NCBI GenBank assembly: GCA_026874595.1
Contig: CM049311.1
Coordinates: 11,811,676 to 11,875,675 of the forward strand
DNA from: Sipunculus nudus
Lineage: Eukaryota > Annelida > Sipuncula > Golfingiida > Sipunculidae
Direction: 5' to 3'
DNA length: 64,000 nt
The notes under the pieces were generated by a model. The model was not told the DNA's origin, made no database searches, and was given only the letters and a program-made list of their open reading frames with translations. Position 1 is the first letter of the stretch; every line of letters starts with the position of its first letter. This document shows, piece by piece, positions 23,765 through 37,501 of the stretch. A program made the position numbers and the translations under genes.

Positions 23765-23810
23765 ATTATGATCTGGACTGGCCCAGATCAAAATTTTGAT
23801 CTTGGCCAGA
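23765..23810. repeat. Imperfect palindrome centred on GATCAAAATTTTGATC
   Basis: A perfect 16-bp palindrome is flanked by CTGGCCCA on one side and TTGGCCAG on the other, making a ~32-bp near-perfect inverted repeat. It lies in a 150-bp tract of related CTGG/CCAG words (23720-23850) directly before a CT/TA microsatellite. Confidence 0.6.
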
Positions 23811-23881
23811 CCATTTTTTGTTCTGGGCAAGTCCAGATTTTAACCTGGGCCTCTCTCACTCTCTCTTCTCTCTCTCTCTCT

Positions 23882-23931
<50 letters not shown>

Positions 23932-26657
23932 TGGTAAATAATAAAAAGTACAAATTATATCAAAGACAATTGGTGAGTTTACCTGAATAAATACCTATTG
24001 TTTATATATCTATTTAATATCTATTACAATAGATCTATATTATATATGAAACACTATTACATACATTAAAATATATCTATATATCTCAAACATACTGATA
24101 CTAATGACATACTTTTCGCTACTGAAATCTGTCACACACACAGTTTTGTGACCAATTACAATGTATGTGTACATAAAATGACTTGGGAACAAAAGATCAA
24201 AATCCTGACATGAACTTGTAAGCTCAATAAGGTAGATATATCCATATATGTGTAGTTTATCACTCTTAGTTCCCTTTTTGACAAAAAAGCATGCAACCAT
24301 GTACAAAATGTAAAGTTATAATTTCAACTTTTAATGAGAAACTGAACCTCTCTGTCAATTTTCCATTCATACTCTGCAAACCCTTCCCACTGACAGGACT
24401 GTAACTCAGTCTGCCTGAAGTATATTATATTATTAACAATTTCAATTAACGATCTAATGAAAAGTAAGGTTGCTGAGTTCAGCTCAGTATATAGGCATCT
24501 CTCCAATAAAAAGAGAATAATCTAATCAGTGTGAGAAACATTATGTAGATCCTACTCATACTAAATATATTTATCTTCTATATGAACTAGAGGTCATTCA
24601 ATAGAGTGCATTCCTCTGTCGAGGCAAAATAAAACTACTGAATCCATACTTACATTTTCTTATTTGACCTGTGTCCCCCCCCCCCCCCCCCCCCGGTACA
24701 CGAAGTCCTGTGGAAATTGATTAATTTGTCTTGGTAAAAATCCGCTAATATACAAACCAACCAATTAACAAACAGACCCGGGCAAAACATAACCTCCTTG
24801 AATGTCGTAATAGTTATGACTACCACCATGTATGATGTAGTCTACATGAAACTTCAATATAAGACCCGTTTCCTCAAATTACAGTGCTACAGGCACACTG
24901 AATAAACATGCTATACCAGGCTGCAAGAATAGCTATCATTATCAAATTATCTGGTAACAGTGGTATGCAAGTTACACAGTCACAGGAACTCAGGCAGAAA
25001 TAAACCAACTGATATTTCTATCACAGTCCAAGTATTCTCTGCTGCTATGCACACCAAACACTTTTCACTTATAGCTTTATTTATTTTAACAACATTAATC
25101 ATGTGTTTTGGTTTGTTAACTTTGAATCCAGTCCTTATACTGTACAAATTAATTAAGATTTTCCCATGCATTTATCTACCCAGTCATCAGTTATGCCTTA
25201 TGCCTTCAATATAAAAGACTCATAGCAGGTCATCTCAGAGAGCTCATTTTTAACCTCTCAGCTAATATACTCTAATATTGGTTGGGCAATATCATACTAA
25301 ACATTCAGGAAACTTTGAAACCAATAATTAAAAGACAAATGAGTAGGAGAAACATAATGCACATGGTACTAAAAGTAATCCCTTTGGATTGTTAAGAGTT
25401 TATTTGTGATTATGGGTTAATTATGTTTTAGGACAGGACCAACTTCACACATTCAGAGATATATAAACATTGTACTTTTAACATGTACCAGCATATAACA
25501 GATCAGGCAGACCATAGTTCATAGTGGAATACAAATAGGTGGCAGCTGAGAATGACCCACATATGTTCATTATCTGAGGCATTTAGGAACTGTAAAATGA
25601 TCCCATCAACCATATGAACTAATTCATGAGCCAATGCTAGAAGCAAATTTTGGTGATAGCAGTTAAAATTGTTTAGCCTGATATTGGTTCAAAAGAAATA
25701 TTCATAAATTAGGCCACAGTGACTTAATACATTCCAAGGGTATGCATTTTGTAATACGGATCTCTAGCTGTCAATTGTTTATGAAGAAAGAGCTGAAGAC
25801 TCAAGAGGGTGTATTAAATTTGACAAAAGTTAGGCTGGAATAATTACTAAACTACTAGTGATTCAAATTATGAAACTTTTATTATGATTTTGCAACAAAA
25901 AAATTACCCAAATCTACAACTGGTAATTTAAGATATGTTGGATGTCCATCTAAATCTTCAAGTCATGTTCATTTTTAAAAAATAACAAAATATAAAGAAA
26001 TCATGCCAAAGCTGTTTTTTTGGGTCAACTGAAAATCACCAAACCAATCAAACAGGGAAAGAAAAAGAAATAAAACAATACTTACATATATCCTTGTTCA
26101 CTGTAAGCTGCTTAAATACTTGGCACTCTCCCAATATCCACACCTCACTCAGAGCAGAACTAAAGCATGTTTTCCACCATCACGCACCTGTAATGGTGCT
26201 ACCTGTAATGTAAACAGTTCTCATGAGTGGGCAACCCCTCATTGTTACTAACCTTAAAACAGTGCTACCAATATATCCCAAATAAGTATTTGAATTCACT
26301 GAACTGTGTGGCTGAATGTTCATGAAGCGCACTCTTCTATGCTGAAGGCAGTAACTCTTTATTGCGTTAATCATTTTTACCTCTATGTACACAGGGAGAC
26401 TGATATGGAAAGCAAAACTAGTTGACAACCAGTCTTTTGGAATACTTCTGCAATTAGATATACCTTCAAAACACTACTCCATTGGACACTGCTGTCCAAC
26501 TGTCACCCCACATAGCCATACTAGAACTTTGTTTCACTCATGTCTGTTTTCTTATGTTTTGTTTATCAAATAAGGCAAAAAATACTGAACAATTCCCATG
26601 AAACCCCTTCATTAAGTTGAATATGTTATATCTTTGCACACAAGAACACTGATAAAA

Positions 26658-28556
26658 CAAGACCTATGGGTCACTGTGCTCAGCTGACGTTAACCTTGAA
26701 GGTAAAAATCTAAAATAATATCTAATGGAGATAAAGTGTAAGAGGAAGAGGTAATAAAGGCCATGGTTGGTTTATATGATTGGTTTGTATTGATGAGCAA
26801 GAAATTGTTGCAAAAAATATTTTGTGACCTGACCATGTGTTTCCTAATGTTGTAACTAAAGCATGTGAGCAGTTTGTGGACAAATGATCTGTACTATTAC
26901 CATGATCATTAGTTGGTTTTTGATTAACTGTTGACATTTCAGTAGTTTACACATTTGTTCAATTGAATCTATTTTTTTGTATAATATATATTATTAAATA
27001 TATATGTATTTTTTTTAATGAAATGTATACAGTTGAAATATAGCTAATTAACAACATAAAACAGGGCAAACAAAGCCTGATCTCAAATTCTGCTGAGGCA
27101 GGAAAATAATGAACAAATGTTTGCATTAAATCCTATTTTTTTTATCACATCAATTATTTTCTAATTTAAGTTTATATTTCTATACATTTCCAATTTAACA
27201 TATATATCTGAATATAAAAGTTGATTCATAATTCTCAATTGCATCATCATAAATCTCAATCTTGTCAGATAACACTACATCATGCATACAAATGTTTATT
27301 TATTTTTTACCACAAAAATATATCTTTTAAATCTGCAAAAAAATAAATATCTAAAAATAATACTTGATTTAGATTTCACAATTTTTAATTGTGTCTTTAT
27401 TTATCCATAATGTGCTTCATATTTTATAATAATTTAAGCATACTGATGGGTTCATTTATATTTGTTAAAATCATTTAAGAGAAAATTGATTTCTTTAAAA
27501 ATGCTAAATTACACAACATTGCATCTTCTGGATTACACCTTGAATTATTTTTTCAAGGAAATTTTTTGCATATCGGAGTGGAAACAGCATTACAATTAAG
27601 GAGATACAGTGAAAACAATAACAATTACTGCATAACACTTGGTGGGTTGGGTTTGTGGGGAGGGGGGGGGGGTGTGATTCGGGTGGTGATATGAGAATAA
27701 CTGTACACCTGTCACAGCAGGGGATCTCCCCCAGTGACTGTAACAAATCAGAAACCCTGGCATAGCTGACTTCCAGTGACCTGGAGTGGGACCCTGCATC
27801 TGTAATCAAAGCAAGTGACTACAGAAAAAAAAAATCAATAACTAGATAATTTTCAAGCTTTTATTTTCAAATTTCCGATTTAGACAAACTAAATATTTAT
27901 GTTTACATGCTGTGAAAATTAAATCAATGGTGCTTACAGGAAAAATGTGCCATGGTCAAAGTTGGGCAAAATTTAAGGTACTGATTTTTTTTTTATGCTA
28001 ATAACTTAAAAGATTTTTACATAATTCAGATCTAATTTTGGGTAAACAATTGAATCTTAATTAAACATAGTTATACTTGAGAAAATAGACTCTAGTTTAA
28101 AAATTTTTCATATTAAGTGAGTAATTATTTTTCCTGATTTTTTACAGTGTCCATTATGTTTGGGCCCATAACTTAAGGATTTATGTTTTAAAGACTTAAT
28201 TTCTGGCATGTACATAGGAACTATATAGAGGAATATTTATGTTAAATATGAGGAAAAACAGATGAGTGGATTTGATATTAGGCAGTCCTGAAGTGTGAAA
28301 ATAGGATTTTAATAAAAAATTGAGGTTTTTCCTTAATTTCTTAAAGGAACGAAGTCACAAAGACCCAGTTTTCGGCTTGGTAGGAGATCTTGGGGACATC
28401 TAACATTATGCTGAATTTTGGATTCCTAGGTCTTACGGTTTCAAAACGTGCCACATCTACGGACGGACAGATGGATGGACGGCACTACAGACGGACGGAC
28501 GGACGACAGACAATGGACCACGACTATAGCTCAGCTGACTTATAGTCAGCTGAGCT
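26658..28556 (-). mobile_element. Element A, copy 1
   Basis: Its low-coordinate end (CAAGACCTATGGGTC) is, read on the minus strand, a hairpin GACC/GGTC followed by CTTG and TTTT. Its other end is the AGCTCAG...CTGAGCT hairpin (to 28556) preceded by a CGGA-rich tract. The interior matches copy 3 from about 27060, including a G run (27659-27671). No coding sequence. Confidence 0.65.
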
Positions 28557-28854
28557 AAAAAGCAAAACAAATTGATGGTCTTCTTCTGCTTTACTTTGGT
28601 ACATGTGTATACCTTTAAAATACAGCTCTGTCCTATTTGTTGGCCACTGCTATCTGACACAGCCATATTTAAAGCCGGCTATTCATCTCCCTATTCTGTA
28701 GAATTTATATGATTTCTAACATATTCTGATTACACATAAATGAACTCTAGGTAATGCCTCTTCCAAAAATTTCTTATTAGGCCTCTCTGATGGATATTTG
28801 AACTTGTTTATCTACAAGCTGTTGGTAGACACAGCAATGTTGACAGACAGAAAA

Positions 28855-31800
28855 CAAGGGACCCATGGGTCAAGGCGCTCAGCTGTTATATATGATAAAA
28901 AATATGATTTGGGAAAGAGGCATATGCTGGTTTTGTGTGGTAATAAATATAAGCTTTATTATGAGTTGTTGGTGTTTAGCTTATGTATGATTTTGATAGT
29001 ATCTTTGGAGACAGGGAAGAGGATTGATTTCATTTATTTTATTAACAAATGGAGTGCTATTGTCACACAGATTTTTACTTGGCCATATAACTTATAAGCA
29101 GCACATATAATAAAAGAGTTTAACTATTTATTAAAATTTAATAACTAATATTGTGCCAATATAATTTTTATTAAAAAATAATAAGAGAATCATATGATTT
29201 TTTAAATAAAATATAACTGAAATAATATTACAGAATATATGCATTCATGAATACATTTTGAAAGTATTTGCACTGGTATTCAAATACTTTCATTTTTACC
29301 TGAATTCCCATTCTTATGCAAGAAATTTTATAATGGAGTACATATTCATATTCATATACATTTGCAAAGTATTTGCACCATGTCTGGTATTTATTCAGTT
29401 TTAGCAAAACAATGATGTTGAGAATCCAGAATATAAACAAAGGACCCATGGGTCACGACAAAAGTTTGAAATTTTAGCAAATGCAAAATATGAAAAATAT
29501 TTTATTGTAATGTTTTATATTTATATAAGCATATGAGAAGCTAAGAGGAAAGGGCCCTCCTACTTGGTTATAGTAAAGTTCTCAATATATGATTGCAAAC
29601 TAATACTCTGACAAGACTGTCACGAAGAAAAACAGTAAAAATTTGAGATACTGGGATGCATATGAAAAATTTACAGATAGACAGGCGAGTGGACAGAATG
29701 GACTAATACCTTCATTTCACTTTCAAGGGAATAATGCATTTAAGTTTATATATAAGCCTATTTTTTTTAGCATATCCACTTTTTTCATTAATAGTTTTTA
29801 TCTGATTCATTTTTTTATTTACAAGTGTTATAAATTTGTAATATAAAAGTGAAAATATAAGTTAAAATATTAGAATTCTAAGTTGCAATCATTATATATC
29901 CAGATTGTAGCTCACATTGGGTCATATTATGCATACACATATATTTTATTATTTTTAAATCAAATGTTTAAACTGAATGTAAAAGAAAATAATGCCACAA
30001 CATGGCATCTACAAAATTATTCCTTGAATCCCTTTTAAAAAGTTTTGCACATTGGAGTTTTCAGGACATGCTTAATTTTATTCACCGAAATAAAATAAAA
30101 GATTCAGTAAATTTGATAAAATAAAAACATCTTTTCAAATAAAGTATACACACTGTTGGTTGAATGAGCGACAAACAATATCATTATGCTAATTACAATC
30201 TCAGCTATAATTGTATCCGCCAAAACAGAGTTTTGCGGATACTATGTTTTCAGCTGCACGCCGCCGCCGCCGCGTAGGTGTCCGGAGAACTCCTCCGTAA
30301 CCGCTGGGCGGAATTTTACGAAACCCGGGATTATGTTCGGGTCACATGTGAACTGCTGCGCCCCGATTTTGTTTTGACCTCTGACCTTTCCTCTGCGCTC
30401 TGCGTCCGTTTGTGCGTCTGTTTCCACACATAAACCCACATATCTCGGGAACCGTTTGACCGATCAGGAAAATTTTTTTACACAAATGTAGCCCTTGGAG
30501 AGCTTTATAACATACACAAAAAATGGTGGCGCCACCTGCAACCATGTTTGCACAGTGTCCATCTGTTCGTCTGCCTTGGGTTAAAATCACTCATATCTCT
30601 GCAGTGACTAGACTAATTCACCTGAAATTCGGCATGCCTAAACATCCTGGATAGCTTTTCTGATTTTATGACTGGTGGCGCCACCTACATTCACGTTTAC
30701 GCTGCAGACATCCAAGCTCATATCTCGGGAACCGTTTGACCGATCAGGAAAATTTTTTTGCACAAATGTAGCCCTTGGAGAGCTTTATAACATACACAAA
30801 AAATGGTGGCACCACCTGCAACCATGTTTGCACAGTGTCCATCTGTTCGTCTGCCTTAGGTTAAAATCACTCATATCTCTGCAGTGACTTGACTAATTCA
30901 CCTGAAATTCGGCATGCGTACACATCCTGGATAGCTTATCTGATTTTATGACAGGTGGCGCCACCTACATTCACGTTTACGCTGCAGACATCCAAGCTCA
31001 TATCTCGGGAACCGTTTGACCGATCAGGAAAATTTTTTTGCACAAATGTAGCCCTTGGAGAGCTTTATAACATACACAAAAAATGGTGGCGCCACCTGCA
31101 ACCATGTTTGCATAGTGTCCATCTGTTCGTCTGCCTTGGGTTAAAATCACTCATATCTCTGCAGTGACTTGACCAATTCACCTGAAATTCGGCATGCATA
31201 CACATCCTGGATAGCTTTTCTGATTTTATGACAGGTGGCGCCACCTACATTCAGGTTTACGCTGCAGACATCCAAGCTCATATCTCGGGAACAGTTTGAC
31301 CGATCAGGAAAATTTTTTTGCACAAATGTAGCCCTTGGAGAGCTTTATAACATACACAAAAAATGGTGGCACCACCTGCAACCATGTTTGCACAGTGTCC
31401 ATCTGTTCGTCTGCCTTAGGTTAAAATCACTCATATCTCTGCAGTGACTAGACTAATTCACCTGAAATTCGGCATGCCTAAACATCCTGGATAGCTTTTC
31501 TGATTTTATGACAGGTGGCGCCACCTACATTCACGTTTACACTGCAGACATCCAAGCTCATATCTCGGAAACCGTTTGACCGATTGGGCCAAAATTTTGC
31601 ATGTGTATAGATCTCACATAGCTCTTCATCATACGCAAAACTGGTGGCGCCACCTGCAGCCATTTTTGCACAGCTCCTGTCTGTTTGTCTGCCATTGGAT
31701 AAAATCACTCCTATCTCGGCAGTGGTTTGACATATCTGCCGAAAATTTTGCAGGTTTATACATCCCCGACAGCTCTCTTGATTTTATGACAGGTGGCGCC

Positions 31801-33348
31801 ACCTGCATTCTAGTTTATGCAGCAGACATCCAAGCTCATATCTTGGGAACCGTTTGACCAATTGGGCCAAAGTTTTGCATGTGTATAGTTCTCACATAGC
31901 TCTTTATCATACACAAAACTGGTGGCGTCACCTGCAACCATTTTTGCTCAGCGTCCATCTGTTTGTCTGCCACGGGCTAAAATTACTCATATACATGTAG
32001 TGGTTTGACTTATCTGCCTTAAATTTTTCATATGTATACAACTTGGACGGCTTTCTGGATTTTGTGGTATGGGGGGCAACCTACATACACAATTTGGCTG
32101 CAGACATCCATGCTAATATGCAACACTCAATTTTCCCTTGCCACTCAATCCATGCCTCACTTCACCCGTTCCACTCTGATTTAGGCGGATACACGTAGTC
32201 GCTTGTCGACTACCCGTATTCTAGTTAATAACTGGAATTAATAGTCAATTTCACACCTGGTGAAGTTTTACTCTTCTGAAGTAAAGCATTACTTATCTGA
32301 TGAACATCCACACTTTCATAGCAATACATCACTTTGTGGACACAATTAAATGTGCACTTTAATCATTGTAACCCTGGTGGTACAATACAAAATCTAAAAT
32401 GTAGCATGTCCAAGAATAAAATAAAATACAGAAAATTATAACATTCATCTAGTTTATGCACCAGCTGGGGGGGGGGGGGGGTTGAGTGCAGGGCAGAGGA
32501 GAAGCCTGCTAGTAGTGGCCAAGCTGGGTCAAGGCAAGCTGCCTGGGTAGGGTTACATAATGCAAGTGAAGGCTGTACTACTAGGTGGGCCAGATGTAAA
32601 CAACACTTGACATGGTGTATGAAAACTTGAATTAAAGCTACTCTTTTCAAACAATTTCTTTGAAATTTCAGATTTTAAAAGATTAAATCCTTATGTATAT
32701 ATGCTGTGAAAATTAAACCAACAGTGCTTACAGGGAAAAAACATGCCACTGCCAAAGTTGGACAAAATTTAAGGTATTGATTTTTTATTTATGCTAATAA
32801 CTTGAAAAATTTGCAAAATTCAGATCTAATTTTGGGCAAACAATTGAATCTTGATTAAATAAAGTTATATTCCTGAAAAAAAGTCTTCAGCTTCAGCTAT
32901 TCTCATGTTATGTGAGCAAATATATTTCCTGATTTTTAAAAAATTGCATTATATTTGGGCCTATAACTTCAAAATAATACCCAATACTGACCTAATTTTT
33001 GGTATGTGCACAGAAAATGTATGGAAGAATATGAATACTAAATATGATCAAAAACAGATCAGTGGTTTTGATATTAGGTGATTTTAGATATTATTGAAGT
33101 GTAACAATTGCTTTTTTATGGAAAATGGGAGGTTTTTCCTTAATATCTCGAAGGAACGAAGTTCTAATGACCCAATTTTTTGGTATGGTAGGAGATTTTG
33201 GGGACATCTAATGGTATGCAGAATTTTGGATTCGTAGGTCCAACGGTTTTAAAACGTGCCCTGTTAACGGACGGACGGCCAAACGGCCAGACGGACGATG
33301 GACAAAGGACCACGACTATAGCTCAGATGACTTATAGTCAGCTGAGCT
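28855..33348 (-). mobile_element. Element A, copy 2, interrupted by element D
   Basis: 4,494 bp, of which 30213-32224 is the nested element D. The remaining ~2.48 kb matches copy 4 (51057-53526, opposite orientation) along its whole length with only scattered differences. The low end is a GACCCATGGGTC palindrome with CTTG then TTTT on the minus strand; the high end is the CTGAGCT hairpin. Open frames inside (for example 28798-29097) are not conserved as protein. Confidence 0.8.
30213..32224 (+). mobile_element. Element D, copy 2 (full length, exact insertion site readable)
   Basis: 2,012 bp inserted in element A copy 2. The 5' end is a near-perfect hairpin (GTATCCGC...GCGGATAC, 30213-30242). 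The 3' end is GTAGTCG/CGACTAC followed by CCGTATTCTAG (32221-32224). TT flanks both sides; the inverted copy of the host at 51057-53526 keeps the uninterrupted site near 52146-52156 with a single TT. Six ~280-bp units make the core (boundaries near 30668, 30948, 31228, 31508, 31788). These are the structural marks of a Helentron-type element. Confidence 0.82.
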
Positions 33349-34807
33349 AAAAGACATGTTAAGGGGATTGACTGCAAATATGCAGAAGCTGAACCACCAG
33401 TAGCTGCAAAATGCCCTTTGGAAAACTCTAGTTCATCTGACTTGCCATCAAATGTCCTTGTTGAATGTGCTTGTATATAATTTTGGTGGGCCCCCACATT
33501 TTATAAACATGTGATTGTAAACAAAATGAGCCTCCTGTGTATGGTGGGATTGCCCTTTCCTGGCCTATTTTTATTAAAGGTTAAACGGATTACCAGGATA
33601 TTTAGAAAATTGAATCATATATCAGAATAGGCTTCTTTAATTACGTTTTCCCCTATATGTCTGTCTTTTTTGCTTATTACTGTTATTACACAAAGTGTAC
33701 CTAGCCAATTTCAAAACAGTTGTAGAGGAGTAAGACATAAGCTACAGGAAGAACCTTTTTATATATTTTATGATAGTCTAAAGTGTGACCAATGTAACGG
33801 TTATTGAGTAAGAAATTTTAGGTTATGATTAATCAAGCAGTATAATTATTGTGTTTACTTGCCTTAAGTTGAGCCTGTATTTTCTCAGCTTTACTTAAAA
33901 TAAACTGTGTCCTCCCTCTAACCTTCAATTCTTGTTAGGAGCAAGTGAATGAAATGTTATGTTCTCAGTTAATGTAAGCAATAGGACCAGACATCAGCTG
34001 CCAGCATCTGAAAACAAAAAATTTAGTTTTATATTCTTTTTTACTCTCAGTGTTTAGGCAGTTCTATTAGATGTTTTCAATGAGTTTGTCCTGTATTCTG
34101 GTGATTCTTGATCGTGGAATTATAGTTCTGTGATAAGGAAGTAAAAAGTTCATTCTGAGGTCTGCTAATACCCATGATTTTATCATATAAGTATTTGTGT
34201 GGTAATTTACTGTTATCTTTGAAAAGCCCAGCATATCGTCAAAGGTACCTACTGTCTGGTTGAATTTCCTAGATATATTTTTATGTCCTTAAGAAACGAT
34301 GTTACCCAAAATCTAAGACAGACAGGCGGAAGTTCAAAAACAACATATTATAACATACACACTTATAGCCTCGTATGAGTGTCAATATGAGCAAGACAGG
34401 AAACTGAAAAAATTGACAGTAATGGCTTTCATTAGTTTGTCAAAATGTCAAATATGGAATCATTTACCGAGGCCACACACAGCTGAAGAAAAGGTACAGG
34501 ACTAAGTTTTCTTTGGTTTGCTGGTTTATGTGTTGGCTTTACCCTACTCATCCTTATATTATCATTAAATGTAAAAGTGTATTTAATATATAGAAATTTT
34601 TTTGCTCCATCCTAAATGAAAACTTTTATCTTTCTCATGTTATGCACTGTCACCATAACACACATTACAATGGAGCCAAAATAAATAATTTTAAACAAAA
34701 CAAAATAGGCATAGACAGAACATGTGACTTGTAGAACTTATGACTTAAGTTCTACATTATGACATAAAGAAATTTATAAGTCATATCTATTTATACTTTA
34801 CTGATTA

Positions 34808-34938
34808 CCTCCACCAAGGAACAGGGGTTATGTTTTTGCCAGTGTTGGCTGGTTTGTCTGTCTCAATTTCTGACAATGCAAATGGGGGTGATGAGCTGCC
34901 TTGGCAGAGGCATGTACTCTCAAAGTGTAAATTTCTAG
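34808..34938 (+). mobile_element. Short HINE-like element ending CTAG-TT
   Basis: 131-bp unit beginning CTCCACCAAGGA...GGTTATGTTTTTGCC and ending ...CTTGGCAGAGGCATGTACTCTC...TTTCTAG before TTTATA. CTCCACCAAGG pairs with CCTTGGCAGAG as inverted ends. The layout and words resemble a short repeat widespread in marine invertebrates (recall, not searched). Confidence 0.6.
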
Positions 34939-36823
34939 TTTATAATGAATTCACTTCACCTCAGATAAATAGGTTGTTTGTTAAGTCTCCCTGATTTATT
35001 TCTTTACATATTTAGTCTCAAAATACAAAATACTAATTAATAACAGAATGAGTCAACTTTAGAAAATTTAAATACAAACAACACAGAAGATTTATCATGT
35101 AACCAACAAAGTTTATAATCCACTTATTAATTCATAATGATCATACAACCACAGACAGTGCTAATTAAATTGACATCCAAGCTATGACCAGACAAGGAAA
35201 TTTATTGATAGTATGAATACACCCCTAGTTTACCAGAACTCTTCTAACCACATGGCCATTATGGAAGTTCACGGAGTTACAGGGTACCCTCCCTGAAAAA
35301 TACCAAACACCCCCATACAACATGTCAAGTACTGCTGGATTCTACAGTCATGAGCTGTCCCAGCTGCCAGCAGCAACCTAACAGCTAGCCATGTAGTGTA
35401 TCTACTAGCAGTCAAGGATCAGCATTAAATGTATATATGTTAGTAGTGTTATTACTGTTATGGCTGTGTATATATATACTGATCTTGAATAAACCTGGAC
35501 TGGGCTAATCTTGGATCTTTCACTGTAACTTTAAGCCAACTTTCGAATAAATAACACGAAGTGTTTATCAGAAGTTCCAGACTTAAGTTGCCGTTTGGTT
35601 TTAAATAAAAGAGGATGTGAACAACTACAGAAATGATATATCTGTATGAAAATCCCATTCAGTTTATGGTAATTAACCACTGTTAAAGTGAAATTTTTAT
35701 TCAGATAATTAACATCCTCAAATTTACAACTAATTCCAAATCCCCTTCTGTCTTATAGTATAAGATACCTCCACCTGGTGTAGCCACCAGTAGCTGATGC
35801 TTGTTAAAAGAAACAGGTACTATTGAAAAACAAACCTAGGAAAAAAAATGAAAATATAGTTCTCCACCCTATGGAGGCCACCTCTAACATAAAATGACAG
35901 TTTGATCCCATAATGCTCTATGCTTGTTCAAACAATGAATCTGTTTATAAAGGATAAAGGATTAATAAAGGATATGTAAACACAAGCATGTACAAGTTTT
36001 CACATTACATGCTGATAATACAACTTATCTGTATTTGGTATCTTTGGTTTTGTACTGAAAACCTTGCCCATACAATACAGGGCAATGTGTGAAGTAAAGG
36101 CAGTCACAAGCCCGATCGTTCTGCAGGCTGAATCTTATTTCACTTTCATCAGATAATACATTAACACACCAGAAATAACTATAGTCACATGGGTTAAAAT
36201 ACAGTTTACACTTTCACTCTGTGCGTGACTATATGGCTGTCAACAGCAAGTCTAGGATCAAATTTTGATTATTGCTTTGATCATATATGTACTCATATAC
36301 TTCATTCAAACACCGTTCTCAATAATATTAATAAGAATACACACACATATTTGTTTATATTAGTGGTGTTTGCCTAATAGTCAATAACATTGCTGATTGG
36401 TTTTTTTCTTTCACAAACTATTTAATTAGGTTCCTCTTTGTATAACTTTTCATAAATGATTATGTATGCATATGCAAAGATGCCATGTTTGTTGTTTGCT
36501 AAAACTTAATGAAAACTTACCCTCAAGCAGCCTTTACATTGACTATTCAATGTGACTGTTAACATGCATTGTTATGAGTGACAGTTTTAAAACTTACCAC
36601 ATCTCTCCTATGGATTGAATTGGTTTCAATACAAGACATATGACAGAAGGAACATAAAACAGTCAAATAAAAATTGATCATTCATTGTTACTTCTTTCAA
36701 TCACTGAACATAATTTACAACCAATTCTGGCCTATATATATATATATATGAATATATATATATTTATATTTATTTTTTTAAATATAATTTCTATATAATT
36801 ATATAATCATACAACTTTATATT

Positions 36824-36825
<2 letters not shown>

Positions 36826-36914
<89 letters not shown>
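36826..36914. repeat. Compound (CA)n(TA)n microsatellite
   Basis: A (CA)n run of about 37 bases passes directly into a (TA)n run of about 50 bases. Confidence 0.95.
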
Positions 36915-36918
<4 letters not shown>

Positions 36919-37501
36919 AATTTTCATTATATTCCTGCACTAAATATTTCAAGCATTATCTGTAATATGTAATTTGATAATTTCAATATTTTCTCAATTC
37001 TGTCACTTAGTTAGTAAACTGGGCTCATCTATTACACTTGCTTTAATGCCTGATTAAATATTTATTCTGATGACCTGATCTGATGGGTGTACAAGTATCA
37101 GAGCAAGCAGCTGACTGTATACATAAGGTATGGTCAAGCCCAATTATTGATTGAAACTCATCTTAAAATTTATCAGTTGAAATCTAAATAAATACAAACA
37201 TTTGAAGATTATTATAATCAACTCAGTCCTATTGAGACAAATAACATATATGTACAGTGAAACCTCCAATTTACTTATACCAATGAAACCACAATAAACT
37301 GGTTGCAATTTTGTATATACTGCATATATATAATTTTCTTTTTTAAAATTACAATTTTTGTAGATTGTTCATTGTTTTTGATAAATATAAGAATTAGAAC
37401 AAAATTTTCTGATAAGATAATGTAACTGGCATTAGATATTGTTTCAACAGAATTTTGATACAGGCTCAGGTGTACCTAAAGTAATAGTATACATACTGGA
37501 T

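Larger units (their letters stand above)
20484..26657. other. Non-coding stretch, PC1-like 5' intron (inferred)
   Basis: No gene recognised on either strand. It holds the repeat fragment at 22.0-22.4 kb, a palindrome at 23.77 kb, CT/TA microsatellite (23858-23922) and a 20-base C run (24675-24694). Short open frames here show no family resemblance and no splice support. Confidence 0.55.
33349..37501. other. Non-coding stretch between element A copies 2 and 3
   Basis: No gene or splice-supported frame recognised. It contains the short element at 34.8 kb and a (CA)n(TA)n microsatellite (36826-36914) with a smaller TA tract at 36735-36766. Confidence 0.55.

Noticed and set aside
28798-29097. 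99-codon frame with a matching frame at 53283-53582 on the other strand
   Set aside because: Both lie in copies of element A. The differences between them change amino acids as readily as not (for example Ile/Phe and Phe/Leu near the end), so nothing shows selection on a protein.
30675-31447. Three near-identical 70-codon frames 280 bp apart, looking like a tandem protein-repeat gene
   Set aside because: They are one frame of the 280-bp tandem core of element D; the same occurs in copy 1 at 11.6-12.4 kb with stops and shifts, and there is no splice or family support.
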